Assembly (NCBI GenBank): GCA_009684515.1
Contig: WKKS01000002.1
Location: 310,001 to 374,000, forward strand
DNA: 64,000 bases
From: Geobacter sp.
GTDB taxonomy: Bacteria > Desulfobacterota > Desulfuromonadia > Geobacterales > Pseudopelobacteraceae
Direction of reading: 5' to 3'
The stretch's first letter is position 1, and the number at the start of each line of letters is the position of its first letter. Below, one piece after another: positions 25,814 to 34,167 of this stretch. Under the pieces are notes generated by a model. The model was not told where the DNA came from. It saw only the letters and a program-made list of their open reading frames with translations, and did no database searches. The translations under genes and the position numbers were made by a program.

Positions 25814-27922
25814 TCAGCGGGTTATGGATTTGACTTCTATGGATGCAAGGGCCTGACGGGCAAGCCTCTGCCAGTCCGGATCCTTGCCACTCTTGACTAA
25901 CTGTTCAAACATTTCTCGCGCACGGGCGGTGTTACCACTTCGCAGACTGATGTCTCCCGCCTTGTACATAAATTCCTCGTGACGCTTGATATCCGGCAGT
26001 TTTAAAGCCGCATCTATCAACTTCAACGCCCCTTTATGGTCGCCGGCAGCATCTCTGGAGGAAGCCGCCACAAGGTAAGCATCCGGCAGCAAGCGCATGC
26101 CGCCGGCAACGGGGGCTGACAAGAACAGATCCATTGCCTTTGATGCCTGGGAATAAAGCTGCAGCGACCAAAGAGCTTTCCCCAGATAGTAATAACTCTC
26201 GGCATTCTTTGCCCGCTCACCCTTGTTAAGCAGCCACAGCAAGGTTTCTTTTACCTGCTGCTGTCTGTCGGATGCAAAATAAAGAGATCCGAGCCGCTCG
26301 GTCATTTCTCGTGCTCGAGGGTCCGAAGGATACTTGCTTATGTACGTTTTCAAAGTGCGTTCCGTCAGGGAAACGTCACCAATCAATTCAGAATTATCTG
26401 CTATTTCCAGATATATTTCCGGAGCAATTGAAGACGCCCACTGTCTATCAGCCAATAAATCCAGGAACTTGATTAGTTCAATCGGCCTTCCGAACTCGCT
26501 GTATGAGTCTGCTACAAGCCTCAGAAATCCTGGCTGCCCGACACAGCCGGAAAGGTAGTCATGCTGCTCTTCAACAAAACGCACCAAAGAAGACAGATCT
26601 TTTCTCCAGGCCGTTTTACGATACACATCTGCCACCAGAACCTCGCGCATGGTCCTGATAACCGCCATATACACCCCTTTCGGGAATTTTTTCTGAAAAG
26701 AGGTCACAAGTTGCAGCGCCTCAGAGGCATCGCCATGGATTGACTCCAGCAACACATGCTTGAACAGCGACTCTTCGCGCATATCGAGATCACCGCTCTG
26801 ACGGGACGCATTCAGATAGGTATCACTCAAGGTGCGGTAATTCCACGGCGTAGTATGCAGAAACCGCAAGTCGGCCCGTCGCATCAAAGCCATGCCACTT
26901 GCCTTGTTATCTTTGAAATTTTCAGCAACATTCAAATAGATGGCCAGCGCTTCCTTTTCATGTCCCTGACGAGACAATATATCACCCAGGCGGACCAGCA
27001 GGGCCGGAGCGTATTTTTTATCGGCCAAGCGACCGACCAGGGAAGTCAACAGAACGCGGGCCTGGGCCAGGTCACCGCTTCTGGCAATGCTGTCGCCATA
27101 ATAAAAGGTGATTCCCGGATTAAACCCGAGGTAGGCCGGCCAGATTTTTTCAGCTTCACGGAACGCGCTCAGCGCCTGTGGGTACCGCTGCAGTTTGTAC
27201 AGGGTTTCCGCCAGGCGATACATAGCCAAGGGACGGATTGGATCCTGGCGCGAGGCAAACTGTGAAAATATTTCTTCTGCATCGGTCAACGCCCCCCGAT
27301 ACAGGGCGGCTTCGCCGGCCATAAAAATTTTTTGTTCATTATCGTCCAGAAAGTTTTTCAGTATTTGCCTGTCGGTAGGCGAGAAGGGAATTTCCGATTT
27401 GAGGGGCGGATCAAAATCCCTCACCAGCTTTTCCACACCGTTCCAGATTTTTTCCCGTCCGGGAATAACCGGGCCGGTAACTCTGGATTTGAATTCCTGG
27501 CCAATATCGAGGGTTATTGCACTGACATCGGAACGCGACAGGTCGCGCAATCCGACCTTCGGAGAAACCTGGAATGTCATCAGCAGGTCGTCTCCCCGCT
27601 TAAGAAAGGCCAAACCACCAATATTCTTGTCGGAATAACGTCGGTATTTTTTGAACAAAGTGCCGCCGGTATCCCGGATGACAAGACGCATCCGGTTGCC
27701 GGGAATGTCAGACAAGGTATAGTCAGGCGGCTCAGCCAATCTGACAACTATACGGGTAAAATCTTTGTGCGGCCGTACATCAACCCGGTAGAGACGATTG
27801 GAAATGGAAGCCTGCGCTTTTTCAGGATGAATAATCATCACCGATAGCAGCAGAACAACCACCGATAGCAGTTGGAGTGCAAGCCTGCAATTCCTGCCGT
27901 ATGGAAACCTTGATACTTTCAT
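25814..27922 (-). CDS. Exported AMIN-domain protein with TPR repeats
   Basis: 702 residues. A signal or anchor (LALQLLSVVVLLLSVMII, ending near KAQA) is followed by an AMIN-like domain (residues about 42-125: YRVDVRPHKDFTRIVVRLAE, ending GLRDLSRSDVSAITLDIG). The rest is many tetratricopeptide-like repeats (for example ALYRGALTDAEEIFSQFASR and MYRLAETLYKLQRYPQALSA) up to the C-terminus. AMIN domains bind peptidoglycan and position envelope machines, and TPRs mediate protein contacts. It lies between the chemotaxis module and flgB, so a role in placing or anchoring flagellar structures is plausible but inferred. The 187 bases to flgB contain the sigma-54 site. Confidence 0.75.
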   Translation of the reverse strand: MKVSRFPYGRNCRLALQLLSVVVLLLSVMIIHPEKAQASISNRLYRVDVRPHKDFTRIVVRLAEPPDYTLSDIPGNRMRLVIRDTGGTLFKKYRRYSDKNIGGLAFLKRGDDLLMTFQVSPKVGLRDLSRSDVSAITLDIGQEFKSRVTGPVIPGREKIWNGVEKLVRDFDPPLKSEIPFSPTDRQILKNFLDDNEQKIFMAGEAALYRGALTDAEEIFSQFASRQDPIRPLAMYRLAETLYKLQRYPQALSAFREAEKIWPAYLGFNPGITFYYGDSIARSGDLAQARVLLTSLVGRLADKKYAPALLVRLGDILSRQGHEKEALAIYLNVAENFKDNKASGMALMRRADLRFLHTTPWNYRTLSDTYLNASRQSGDLDMREESLFKHVLLESIHGDASEALQLVTSFQKKFPKGVYMAVIRTMREVLVADVYRKTAWRKDLSSLVRFVEEQHDYLSGCVGQPGFLRLVADSYSEFGRPIELIKFLDLLADRQWASSIAPEIYLEIADNSELIGDVSLTERTLKTYISKYPSDPRAREMTERLGSLYFASDRQQQVKETLLWLLNKGERAKNAESYYYLGKALWSLQLYSQASKAMDLFLSAPVAGGMRLLPDAYLVAASSRDAAGDHKGALKLIDAALKLPDIKRHEEFMYKAGDISLRSGNTARAREMFEQLVKSGKDPDWQRLARQALASIEVKSITR

Positions 27923-28027
27923 CAGCCAGATTCGACCCCGTTGAGCGGTGTGACTGCGTTAAGAAATTATTGTCTGTGGGAAGCGGCGGTGGAAAACGGA
28001 TAATGTAATCAGTGGCAAAGCGGCCGG

Positions 28028-29107
28028 TCAGTTCTGCGGCAACTTGCAGAAACGTCTTATTTTTTCAACCACATCATCACCATTGCAAGGCTTGATTATT
28101 ATGTCTCTGGCCCCGTATTTCAAGGCTTTCAATACGGCGGTGCGTGTCCAGCACTCCGCACTCATAATGATCGGAGGAGGAAAATCCTGGCGGATTGCGT
28201 TGACCTTTATACAAACGGCCAATTCACGATCGTCCGCGTCCTTTGATCCAATTATAACCAGACGCACCTTACGACCGGCAAACAACTCCTTGATGTCAGC
28301 ATTGAGAGTACCCTCAACCACCTGCAGATTGGTAAAAGCCACAATATCAGCCATCTGCTGTCTTTCTTCGGCATTGTCCTCCAGAATAACAATGCTGTCT
28401 ATGCCAGCATCAGCTGCATCCGGACGCTCCTCGACTTCGCTTTCGGCATCTTCGTCATCCGCGTTGTCCTGCTCCTCAGCATGTTCTTCCTCAGCAATTT
28501 GCGAACCCGAATCTGGCTCCGGCGCCTCCTGCGGCGGGTCATAGAGGTTGCCCAGAGCCACTGGAATCATCACATCCAGATGCTCCATTTCCTGTCCAGG
28601 CAGTTCCAGCCTGGAACGGAACATCAGATACTCTCCATCTGGAAGCGGCTCATCTTCGCTTAGTTGGTCAACTTCCGGGATGAATTTTTTCGGCGGGAGC
28701 AACTTGAGACGAATCTTGTCGGGCAAGGAGTTTTGAAAAATGGTGTTGAATGCACCATTAATCATATTGGCAATTTCGGAAAATGCGTCGATATCATCGC
28801 TTTCGATGATAGAAAGCCGCTTCTTCTCCTGGATTCGAGCAGGAGGTATTCCGAGCAGAATACTGCTCATTACGATAGCGTCACGCAGCGAGAACACCAG
28901 GTAGAACTGACCGGTGTATGATTCGCTGGAATCAACTCCCAGAACAAAACAGCCATCATCAAGCTCCCCGAAATAGGAAGCCTTGCTGGTAGCAAGAGAG
29001 TCTGATAGCGCAATCGAAAGTTCCTGGCCAAGAAGCATGCCGCTTTCTTCACCGGCCTGCTTCAGTGCAGATTCCAGAATCCCGTATAATGTTTTATAAC
29101 CATCCAT
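28028..29107 (-). CDS. CheX/CheC-like domain fused to a degenerate receiver
   Basis: 359 residues in three parts. Residues 1-190 resemble the CheC/CheX/FliY phosphatase fold, with the key helix DAFSEIANMINGAF containing the ExxN catalytic pair (Glu111, Asn114). Residues 192-233 are a very acidic linker. Residues 236-355 follow the response-regulator fold: SIVILEDNAEE at the acidic pocket, Ser316 (IIMS) and Lys339 (IIIKP) at the switch positions. The phosphorylated aspartate is replaced by Gly287 (RLVIIGSKD). It could therefore bind phosphorylated CheY as a phosphatase but cannot be phosphorylated itself at the usual site. It is encoded 71 bases after cheX in the cheY-cheX operon. Confidence 0.75.
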   Translation of the reverse strand: MDGYKTLYGILESALKQAGEESGMLLGQELSIALSDSLATSKASYFGELDDGCFVLGVDSSESYTGQFYLVFSLRDAIVMSSILLGIPPARIQEKKRLSIIESDDIDAFSEIANMINGAFNTIFQNSLPDKIRLKLLPPKKFIPEVDQLSEDEPLPDGEYLMFRSRLELPGQEMEHLDVMIPVALGNLYDPPQEAPEPDSGSQIAEEEHAEEQDNADDEDAESEVEERPDAADAGIDSIVILEDNAEERQQMADIVAFTNLQVVEGTLNADIKELFAGRKVRLVIIGSKDADDRELAVCIKVNAIRQDFPPPIIMSAECWTRTAVLKALKYGARDIIIKPCNGDDVVEKIRRFCKLPQN

Positions 29108-29178
29108 TCAATTTGTCTTCCGGTCGGATTCAGCGTAACAGTTCTGCGCAATGCGCCGGACTCCAGCGGTGGCTGTAG

Positions 29179-29673
29179 TTAATCTTCTTTTTTCAGAGTC
29201 AGACCGACCAGCAAATTGTGTCCTTCAACAACGAACGGAATGACAACACAATCACTGTCTGACAGCGAATTTACCGTATAATCCTCGCCGGAAATAACGG
29301 TCGGGATCGAGAGTTTGACATCAAGCCCCCCTTTGGAAAGTACCTGCTTGACGCTGCCACCCAACATATTGGCTATTTCTCCAATGGCATCGTTCAAATC
29401 CTCGTTGACTTCGTCGCACTCAACGCCAAGCATGTTGGAAGTGATCTTCAACGCCAGTTCAACCGGACAGTGAATCGAAATTACTCCCGAATAGCTGCCT
29501 GCAAAACCAACCATACCCGTGATACTGCACTTGAAACGACTGACCGGCTCCTTCAGCGGAAATTCATCAACTATGTCCATCATTATCATGGTTGAAAAAA
29601 CTTCCTGGGTGGCTGATATGACATAGCCCGCCAGCTGCTCCTCGGTAAAAGAGACACCGGAATTCAGGCTCAT
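29179..29673 (-). CDS. cheX: CheX-family chemotaxis phosphatase
   Basis: 164 residues. CheX removes phosphate from CheY in the cytoplasm. The active helix NDAIGEIANMLGGSVKQVLS has the ExxN pair, and the N-terminal YVISATQEVFSTMIMMDIVD and the TGMVGFAGSYSGVISIHC strands fit the fold. The ATG overlaps the cheY stop in ATGA, so enzyme and substrate are produced together. Confidence 0.87.
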   Translation of the reverse strand: MSLNSGVSFTEEQLAGYVISATQEVFSTMIMMDIVDEFPLKEPVSRFKCSITGMVGFAGSYSGVISIHCPVELALKITSNMLGVECDEVNEDLNDAIGEIANMLGGSVKQVLSKGGLDVKLSIPTVISGEDYTVNSLSDSDCVVIPFVVEGHNLLVGLTLKKED

Positions 29674-30035
29674 ATAAGTGTACCCAGCTTTTCCTGAAGC
29701 TGATCAGGGGTGAAAGGCTTCTTAATGCTGTCGCTGGCACCGCTCGACATGGCTTCACTGATGATATCTTCGCCACCTTCTGTTGTAATCATAACGATCG
29801 GTGTGGAGTTACCGTTACCTCTGACCGCCTTCACAAATTCGAGACCATCCATGTTGGGCATGTTGATATCGGAAAGTATCAGCTGGATAGATTTACCGGA
29901 AGCAATCACTCCCAATCCCTCAATGCCGTCACCCGCCTCAAAGATCTCGTCAACCGGCAAACCGGCCTGGCGCAGCGACCTGGAGATAATTTTACGCATG
30001 GTGGACGAATCATCAACAATCAGAATATTTGCCAT
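29670..30035 (-). CDS. cheY: CheY-type single-domain response regulator
   Basis: 121 residues, one receiver domain. Acidic pocket Asp8-Asp9 (ILIVDDSSTMRK), phosphorylation site Asp56 (LILSDINMPNMDG), Thr84 (MITTEG) and Lys106 (IKKPF) are all present. It starts with ATG behind GAGGAGG. Pairing with cheX and location beside the flagellar operon suggest it acts on FliM, but similar single receivers serve other systems. A sigma-70-like promoter with an overlapping inverted repeat lies at 30126-30165. Confidence 0.9.
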   Translation of the reverse strand: MANILIVDDSSTMRKIISRSLRQAGLPVDEIFEAGDGIEGLGVIASGKSIQLILSDINMPNMDGLEFVKAVRGNGNSTPIVMITTEGGEDIISEAMSSGASDSIKKPFTPDQLQEKLGTLI

Positions 30036-30125
30036 ACTGGGTGTTCCTCCTCAAGTGGTTTGATTTCCCAAGCTGCCAAGAGCACTCGGAGCAATAGATA
30101 ACGCTTTGAGAGTACAAGAAAGTAG

Positions 30126-30153
30126 ATTATAGACATTTTTTTCATCGGCGCAA
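30126..30153 (-). promoter_or_regulatory. Sigma-70-like promoter of the cheY-cheX operon
   Basis: On the minus strand TTGCGC (30148-30153) and TATAAT (30126-30131) are 16 bases apart. The -10 is a perfect match, 91 bases upstream of the cheY start. No sigma-54 or sigma-28 pattern was seen here, so this operon may be expressed differently from the rod/hook genes. Confidence 0.55.
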
Positions 30154-30165
30154 TCCCCGATTGCG
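30149..30165. promoter_or_regulatory. Inverted repeat overlapping the -35 box of cheY
   Basis: CGCAATC and GATTGCG, separated by CCC, form a perfect 7-bp inverted repeat. It covers five of the six bases of the -35 element, a typical position for a repressor or activator site. Confidence 0.4.
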
Positions 30166-30202
30166 ACAACAGTCAAATACGGGGAGAATCGCAGACAGCC
30201 GG

Positions 30203-31612
30203 TCACACTCCTGCGATGGAGACTGCCGCACGCAAAAACCGTTCCACCTGATCCACTGTACCCGCTTCACTGTATAATCGCAACACCGGCTCTGTACCGG
30301 ACGGGCGAATCAGCAACCAGTCACCGTTTTCAAAGATAAACTTGAAGCCATCGCTAAAATTCGTGCTCGCCACCTGGCGACCATCTATTTCAATCGGCGG
30401 ATGGGAGCGCAGCTTGCAGATCAGCTGTTCCTTGACATCATTTTCGATGCGGCGGTCAATGCGGCTGTAGTGGAAGTGGCCGATTTCGTCCATAGTTTCA
30501 TTAAGCAGCTGCCTCAACCCCTTGCCGCTGACAGCCATCGCCTCCAGCAGCAGCAGGCCAAGCAGAATGCCGTCACGCTCCGGTATGTGCCCTTTGACTC
30601 CAAGACCGCCCGATTCCTCGCCCCCCATCAGGATATCCCGCTCCAGCATCAATTCGCAGATATGCTTGAAACCGATCGGGGTTTCGAACAACTCCAATCC
30701 GAACTTATCGGCCAGCAGATCCACCATGCGCGTTGTTGAAACGGTTTTCACAACGCCACCGGTCAGCTTTTTGTGTTCGATCAGGTGCCTCAGGATAACG
30801 GTAAAGATACAGTGGGATGAAAAGAAATCACCGTTTTCGTCAACTGCCCCAATTCGGTCGGCATCTCCATCCAGCGCCAGTCCCACCTTGTATTCTCCGC
30901 TTTTCAGAAGAGCGGACAGTTCCTGGAGATGCCGGTCAATCGGCTCCGGCGCCTGCCCGCCGAAGGATGGGTTTTCACTGCAGTGAATCTCTCGTACCGA
31001 AGGCAACAGTTGCGGGATAAAACCGCAGCCGGCGCCATACATCGGGTCAACAACCGCTGCAATTCCGGCCTTTGCTATCAGATCAAGATCAACATAGCGA
31101 CCGATCTGATGGAAATATCCCTCCCTGGGATCAAAGGTCTGAATCAGCCCTTTGCCGACTGCATCGTCGTACGGAACGGCCACCACACGGCGGGCGTTTT
31201 CTATGTTGAACGCAACGATTTCTTCGAGAATTCTGGTGGTTGAAGGAAGTGCCGAACCTCCGAAACTCTCTTTAATCTTGAATCCGTTATATTCGGGAGG
31301 ATTGTGGCTGGCGGTGATCATGATACCTGCACCGGCACCGGACTCCCAAACAGCCCAGGAGATCGCAGGTGTCGGTGCAAATTCCTCGGCCAGTCTCACG
31401 CTGATGCCGTTACCGGCGGCAATTTCCGCCACTCTGCGGGCAAAATCCCGCGACAGGAACCTGCGGTCATAACCGATGATCAGCCCCTTGCTTCCCAACC
31501 CTTCCCTGTTCAGGTAATCCATGGTGGCCTGCGCCACCAGCGAAAGATTATCAAAGGTAAAGTCACGGGCAATCACGCCGCGCCAACCGTCCGTACCAAA
31601 TTTGATCTGCAT
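30203..31612 (-). CDS. Phosphoglucomutase/phosphomannomutase family enzyme
   Basis: 469 residues of the alpha-D-phosphohexomutase superfamily. The catalytic loop is ITASHNPPEYNGFK (active Ser), the metal site GDADRIGAVD, the sugar-binding loop GGEESGGLG and the phosphate loop RPSGTEPVLRLYS. It interconverts hexose 1- and 6-phosphates in the cytoplasm. Of the two adjacent ATG codons, the second (31612) is better spaced from GGGAGGA. With glgP upstream in the same direction, glucose-1-phosphate from glycogen is the likely substrate, though mannose or glucosamine phosphate cannot be excluded. Confidence 0.88.
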   Translation of the reverse strand: MQIKFGTDGWRGVIARDFTFDNLSLVAQATMDYLNREGLGSKGLIIGYDRRFLSRDFARRVAEIAAGNGISVRLAEEFAPTPAISWAVWESGAGAGIMITASHNPPEYNGFKIKESFGGSALPSTTRILEEIVAFNIENARRVVAVPYDDAVGKGLIQTFDPREGYFHQIGRYVDLDLIAKAGIAAVVDPMYGAGCGFIPQLLPSVREIHCSENPSFGGQAPEPIDRHLQELSALLKSGEYKVGLALDGDADRIGAVDENGDFFSSHCIFTVILRHLIEHKKLTGGVVKTVSTTRMVDLLADKFGLELFETPIGFKHICELMLERDILMGGEESGGLGVKGHIPERDGILLGLLLLEAMAVSGKGLRQLLNETMDEIGHFHYSRIDRRIENDVKEQLICKLRSHPPIEIDGRQVASTNFSDGFKFIFENGDWLLIRPSGTEPVLRLYSEAGTVDQVERFLRAAVSIAGV

Positions 31613-31633
31613 CATTCCTCCCGTATTGGTATA

Positions 31634-31906
31634 TTAAACCCGTTCATTCTCCATTGCATACAACCATACCAGAACCTCCGCCACCGCCCGGTACAACTCG
31701 GGTGGTATGTACTGGTCACTGTCGACTTGCATCAGAAGCTTGACCAGTTCAGGCGATTCATGGACATAAACTCCGGCTTCGCGGGCACAGGCGATGATCG
31801 CTTCAGCGACAACCCCCTTACCCCTGGCCACAACTACCGGTGCGTAATAACCCTGTTTATAGGAAAGCGCCGCCGCACGGCGCTCTTCATCATCACGGCG
31901 CGGCAT
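31634..31906 (-). CDS. Stand-alone FlhB C-terminal-domain homolog
   Basis: 90 residues that align with the end of FlhB beyond its NPTH cleavage site: here ALSYKQGYYAPVVVARGKGV, VAEAIIACAREAGVYVHESP and IPPELYRAVAEVLVWLYAM. There are no membrane segments and no NPTH motif, so it resembles the fragment FlhB makes by self-cleavage, as a separate gene. Such proteins (like Bacillus YlqH) can partly replace FlhB-C in known work on related proteins. It overlaps the end of the FliK-like gene by 14 bases. The main FlhB is encoded at 7687-8760. Confidence 0.88.
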   Translation of the reverse strand: MPRRDDEERRAAALSYKQGYYAPVVVARGKGVVAEAIIACAREAGVYVHESPELVKLLMQVDSDQYIPPELYRAVAEVLVWLYAMENERV

Positions 31907-34118
31907 GGCGGATCTTCAGGTCGGACGGTATCAAACCGGCTGCCTCCAACTGGTCTGACAGACGGACTCTTCCTGAGTCAAGATGTGCGGCCACATTGCC
32001 ATCCTCGGCTTTTACATCCAGGCTGATATGTGTTCCATCAAGAACAATTTTGACGGCAATCGCTCCCAGGTGCGGCAGGTTGATATCGACACTGGATTCC
32101 CAGGTTCGCTCCCGGGCACCGGATCGATCGCGGCGGGCCTCGCGTTCTGCTACGGTCCATTCCATCGGCTGGCCGGGAAACAGGTCGCCACGAAAGAGAT
32201 GCTGCCCGCTCTGCAGTGTGGAAAGCTGTTCGCCAACGACCGGCAGCGCACGCTGATCGGCAATTCCTTCGTGGGAGATGCCGCTGCCGGCTTTTTTGAA
32301 AAGAGCCTCCATGAGTTCGGTGGAACCGGTTTTTAAAGTATTCCCGGCCAGCACATCCGCAGCCTCCCCCGGCTGCTGTTGCACTTCATTCGACATGCGC
32401 GGCGACAAACGGCCTTGAGGTTCTTTCAGGAGATCATCCAGCTTGTATTCCCCACCAAACCAGCGGGCCAGATGGGATTCGTAAAACAGACCACTTTCGC
32501 TGAGCCCCTTTTGCAGCATCTGCCCGACCTGTGATGAATCGGTTGGAGGTGCGGAAAGCAGGGTTCGCACAAGACCGATTGCGGCCTGGGGTTGCAACTG
32601 CTGAGAGGCCGCTCCCAGGAAACCGCTCAGCCAGCGTCCGGTTTCGCTGACCCGCGAATCGCCCGGTTTGCCAAAGCGGGCCATCAGAAACGTGCTGTGC
32701 GGCTCCTCTGTTATAAAAAACAGATTAATCATATCGCCGCGCCGGATTCCCTTCGGCATCATAAATTCCAGCGTCTGTTGTGCCACCTGAACTGCAAAGC
32801 GCCCTCCTCCAAGTGCAGCCAGCACCTCCCCCTTCAACTGCTGCCCTGCGGAAAAGCCGGTCGGAGCGGCCTGCTGACTCAGCGTCTCAAGCAGTGCCAG
32901 GCGATTACCTTTAATCACGGCCTGGAGGAGTCTGGCCATATCGTCATTCAAAACGATGCTGTTGCCGACCGGGATCGCCGCCTGACCGGCCAAGGACATT
33001 GCCGCCGCTACGGAGGATTGTTCAGCTGCTGCCTGTGCACGCATGACGGTCTGATAGGTGATGGCCTCATCAAAAATAGCCGTAAAGGCGGGCGAATCAG
33101 GAGGAAGACTTTTCAGCACCGTATCAAGCCTTTCAAGAACATACAGCTGCTGAGGGGACACGCCTCCTTCAGCGTGTTCCAGCACACTCAGCCAACGTCC
33201 CGCTTCGCTCAAGGAGCCGGGTGAAACATCGGGCAGGGTGCGGGGAAATGCAAAAGTCGGTTTGGGCTCCGATGAAATGTAGGTCAGCCGGAGCAGTTCG
33301 CCCGCCACGACGTTGCGGGGCAGGACCAGTTCCAGGGCAGAGCCTGCGACCTGGACAAATGTACGCCCTCCCGGCAGTGTGCCGACAACCACTGCGTCAA
33401 CCTCTTCGCCCGGCATGAGCGGCAGCGGCGGCTGCGGCAAATTGGCCGCCTCCAGCAGTGTAAACCGTGATTCTCTGGCTATGTTTCTGAGTATCTGGGC
33501 CGCGTTGGATTCAAAAGCCGCCAGCCTGGCCCGATCGGGAGTCGGCTGACGCAGGCCCTGCTGAAGCTGGGTCTGCTTGTCTCCCGGTTCCCTCATTGAG
33601 TCGCCGGGAGCTTGGGGAGTTGCCTTGACCCCCTCCCGCAAACTGCCGTACGTCAATGCCTCATCCAACAGATTGGCCAGCACACCGGCTTCACCGGACG
33701 AACGACGCAGCATATCGCCGATGCTCTGCAGAGAAGAGCGCAACTTGGGATCGAGGATTTGTTCGTTGGAGACCAGCAGACTCAGGAGGCGTGACGCATC
33801 GGAAAGGGTTACCGGAGGTGTAATACCGGCCTGACGGGCAATAGCAAAGGTCGAGCGGGGGTCTTCGGAGACAAAAGTCATCTCCAGGGTTTGCCCGACC
33901 CGGACAGACATCGGCAAATCGAGGTTGAAACGCTCGTTCCCGATCCGCACCTGGGTACGATTGTTCAGTTGGGTTTCCACGACTTCCGCGCTGACCCGCT
34001 GGCCGGGTGTCAGGAAAATCCGTCCGGCGCCCTCTTGATCGGCAGTTACAAACGAAACGCCCGAAGAGCGGGACAGCAGGTCGAAAACCTGTTGCTGGAT
34101 GTCGGCAGCTATGGCCAT
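31893..34118 (-). CDS. Second FliK-like protein with three internal repeats
   Basis: 741 residues. The C-terminal part (about 665-735; SVDINLPHLGAIAVKIVLDG, LSDQLEAAGLIPSDLKIRHA) resembles the FliK hook-control domain. Before it are three copies of a beta-rich module of about 60 residues at 36-95, 234-293 and 422-481, each with a PG.-.V.A.V start, a GGR-type turn and an end like FVSEDPRSTFAIAR / YISSEPKPTFAFPR / FITEEPHSTFLMAR. Each is followed by a short helix (SEAGRWLS). No signal peptide. It pairs with the overlapping FlhB-C-like gene, as in other bacteria where the two are adjacent. Role inferred: substrate-switch or hook/filament control. Confidence 0.72.
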   Translation of the reverse strand: MAIAADIQQQVFDLLSRSSGVSFVTADQEGAGRIFLTPGQRVSAEVVETQLNNRTQVRIGNERFNLDLPMSVRVGQTLEMTFVSEDPRSTFAIARQAGITPPVTLSDASRLLSLLVSNEQILDPKLRSSLQSIGDMLRRSSGEAGVLANLLDEALTYGSLREGVKATPQAPGDSMREPGDKQTQLQQGLRQPTPDRARLAAFESNAAQILRNIARESRFTLLEAANLPQPPLPLMPGEEVDAVVVGTLPGGRTFVQVAGSALELVLPRNVVAGELLRLTYISSEPKPTFAFPRTLPDVSPGSLSEAGRWLSVLEHAEGGVSPQQLYVLERLDTVLKSLPPDSPAFTAIFDEAITYQTVMRAQAAAEQSSVAAAMSLAGQAAIPVGNSIVLNDDMARLLQAVIKGNRLALLETLSQQAAPTGFSAGQQLKGEVLAALGGGRFAVQVAQQTLEFMMPKGIRRGDMINLFFITEEPHSTFLMARFGKPGDSRVSETGRWLSGFLGAASQQLQPQAAIGLVRTLLSAPPTDSSQVGQMLQKGLSESGLFYESHLARWFGGEYKLDDLLKEPQGRLSPRMSNEVQQQPGEAADVLAGNTLKTGSTELMEALFKKAGSGISHEGIADQRALPVVGEQLSTLQSGQHLFRGDLFPGQPMEWTVAEREARRDRSGARERTWESSVDINLPHLGAIAVKIVLDGTHISLDVKAEDGNVAAHLDSGRVRLSDQLEAAGLIPSDLKIRHAAP

Positions 34119-34167
34119 TTAAAGCTCGTCAATTGGATTCCAACATGGTGGTGATGAAGCCCCCCCG

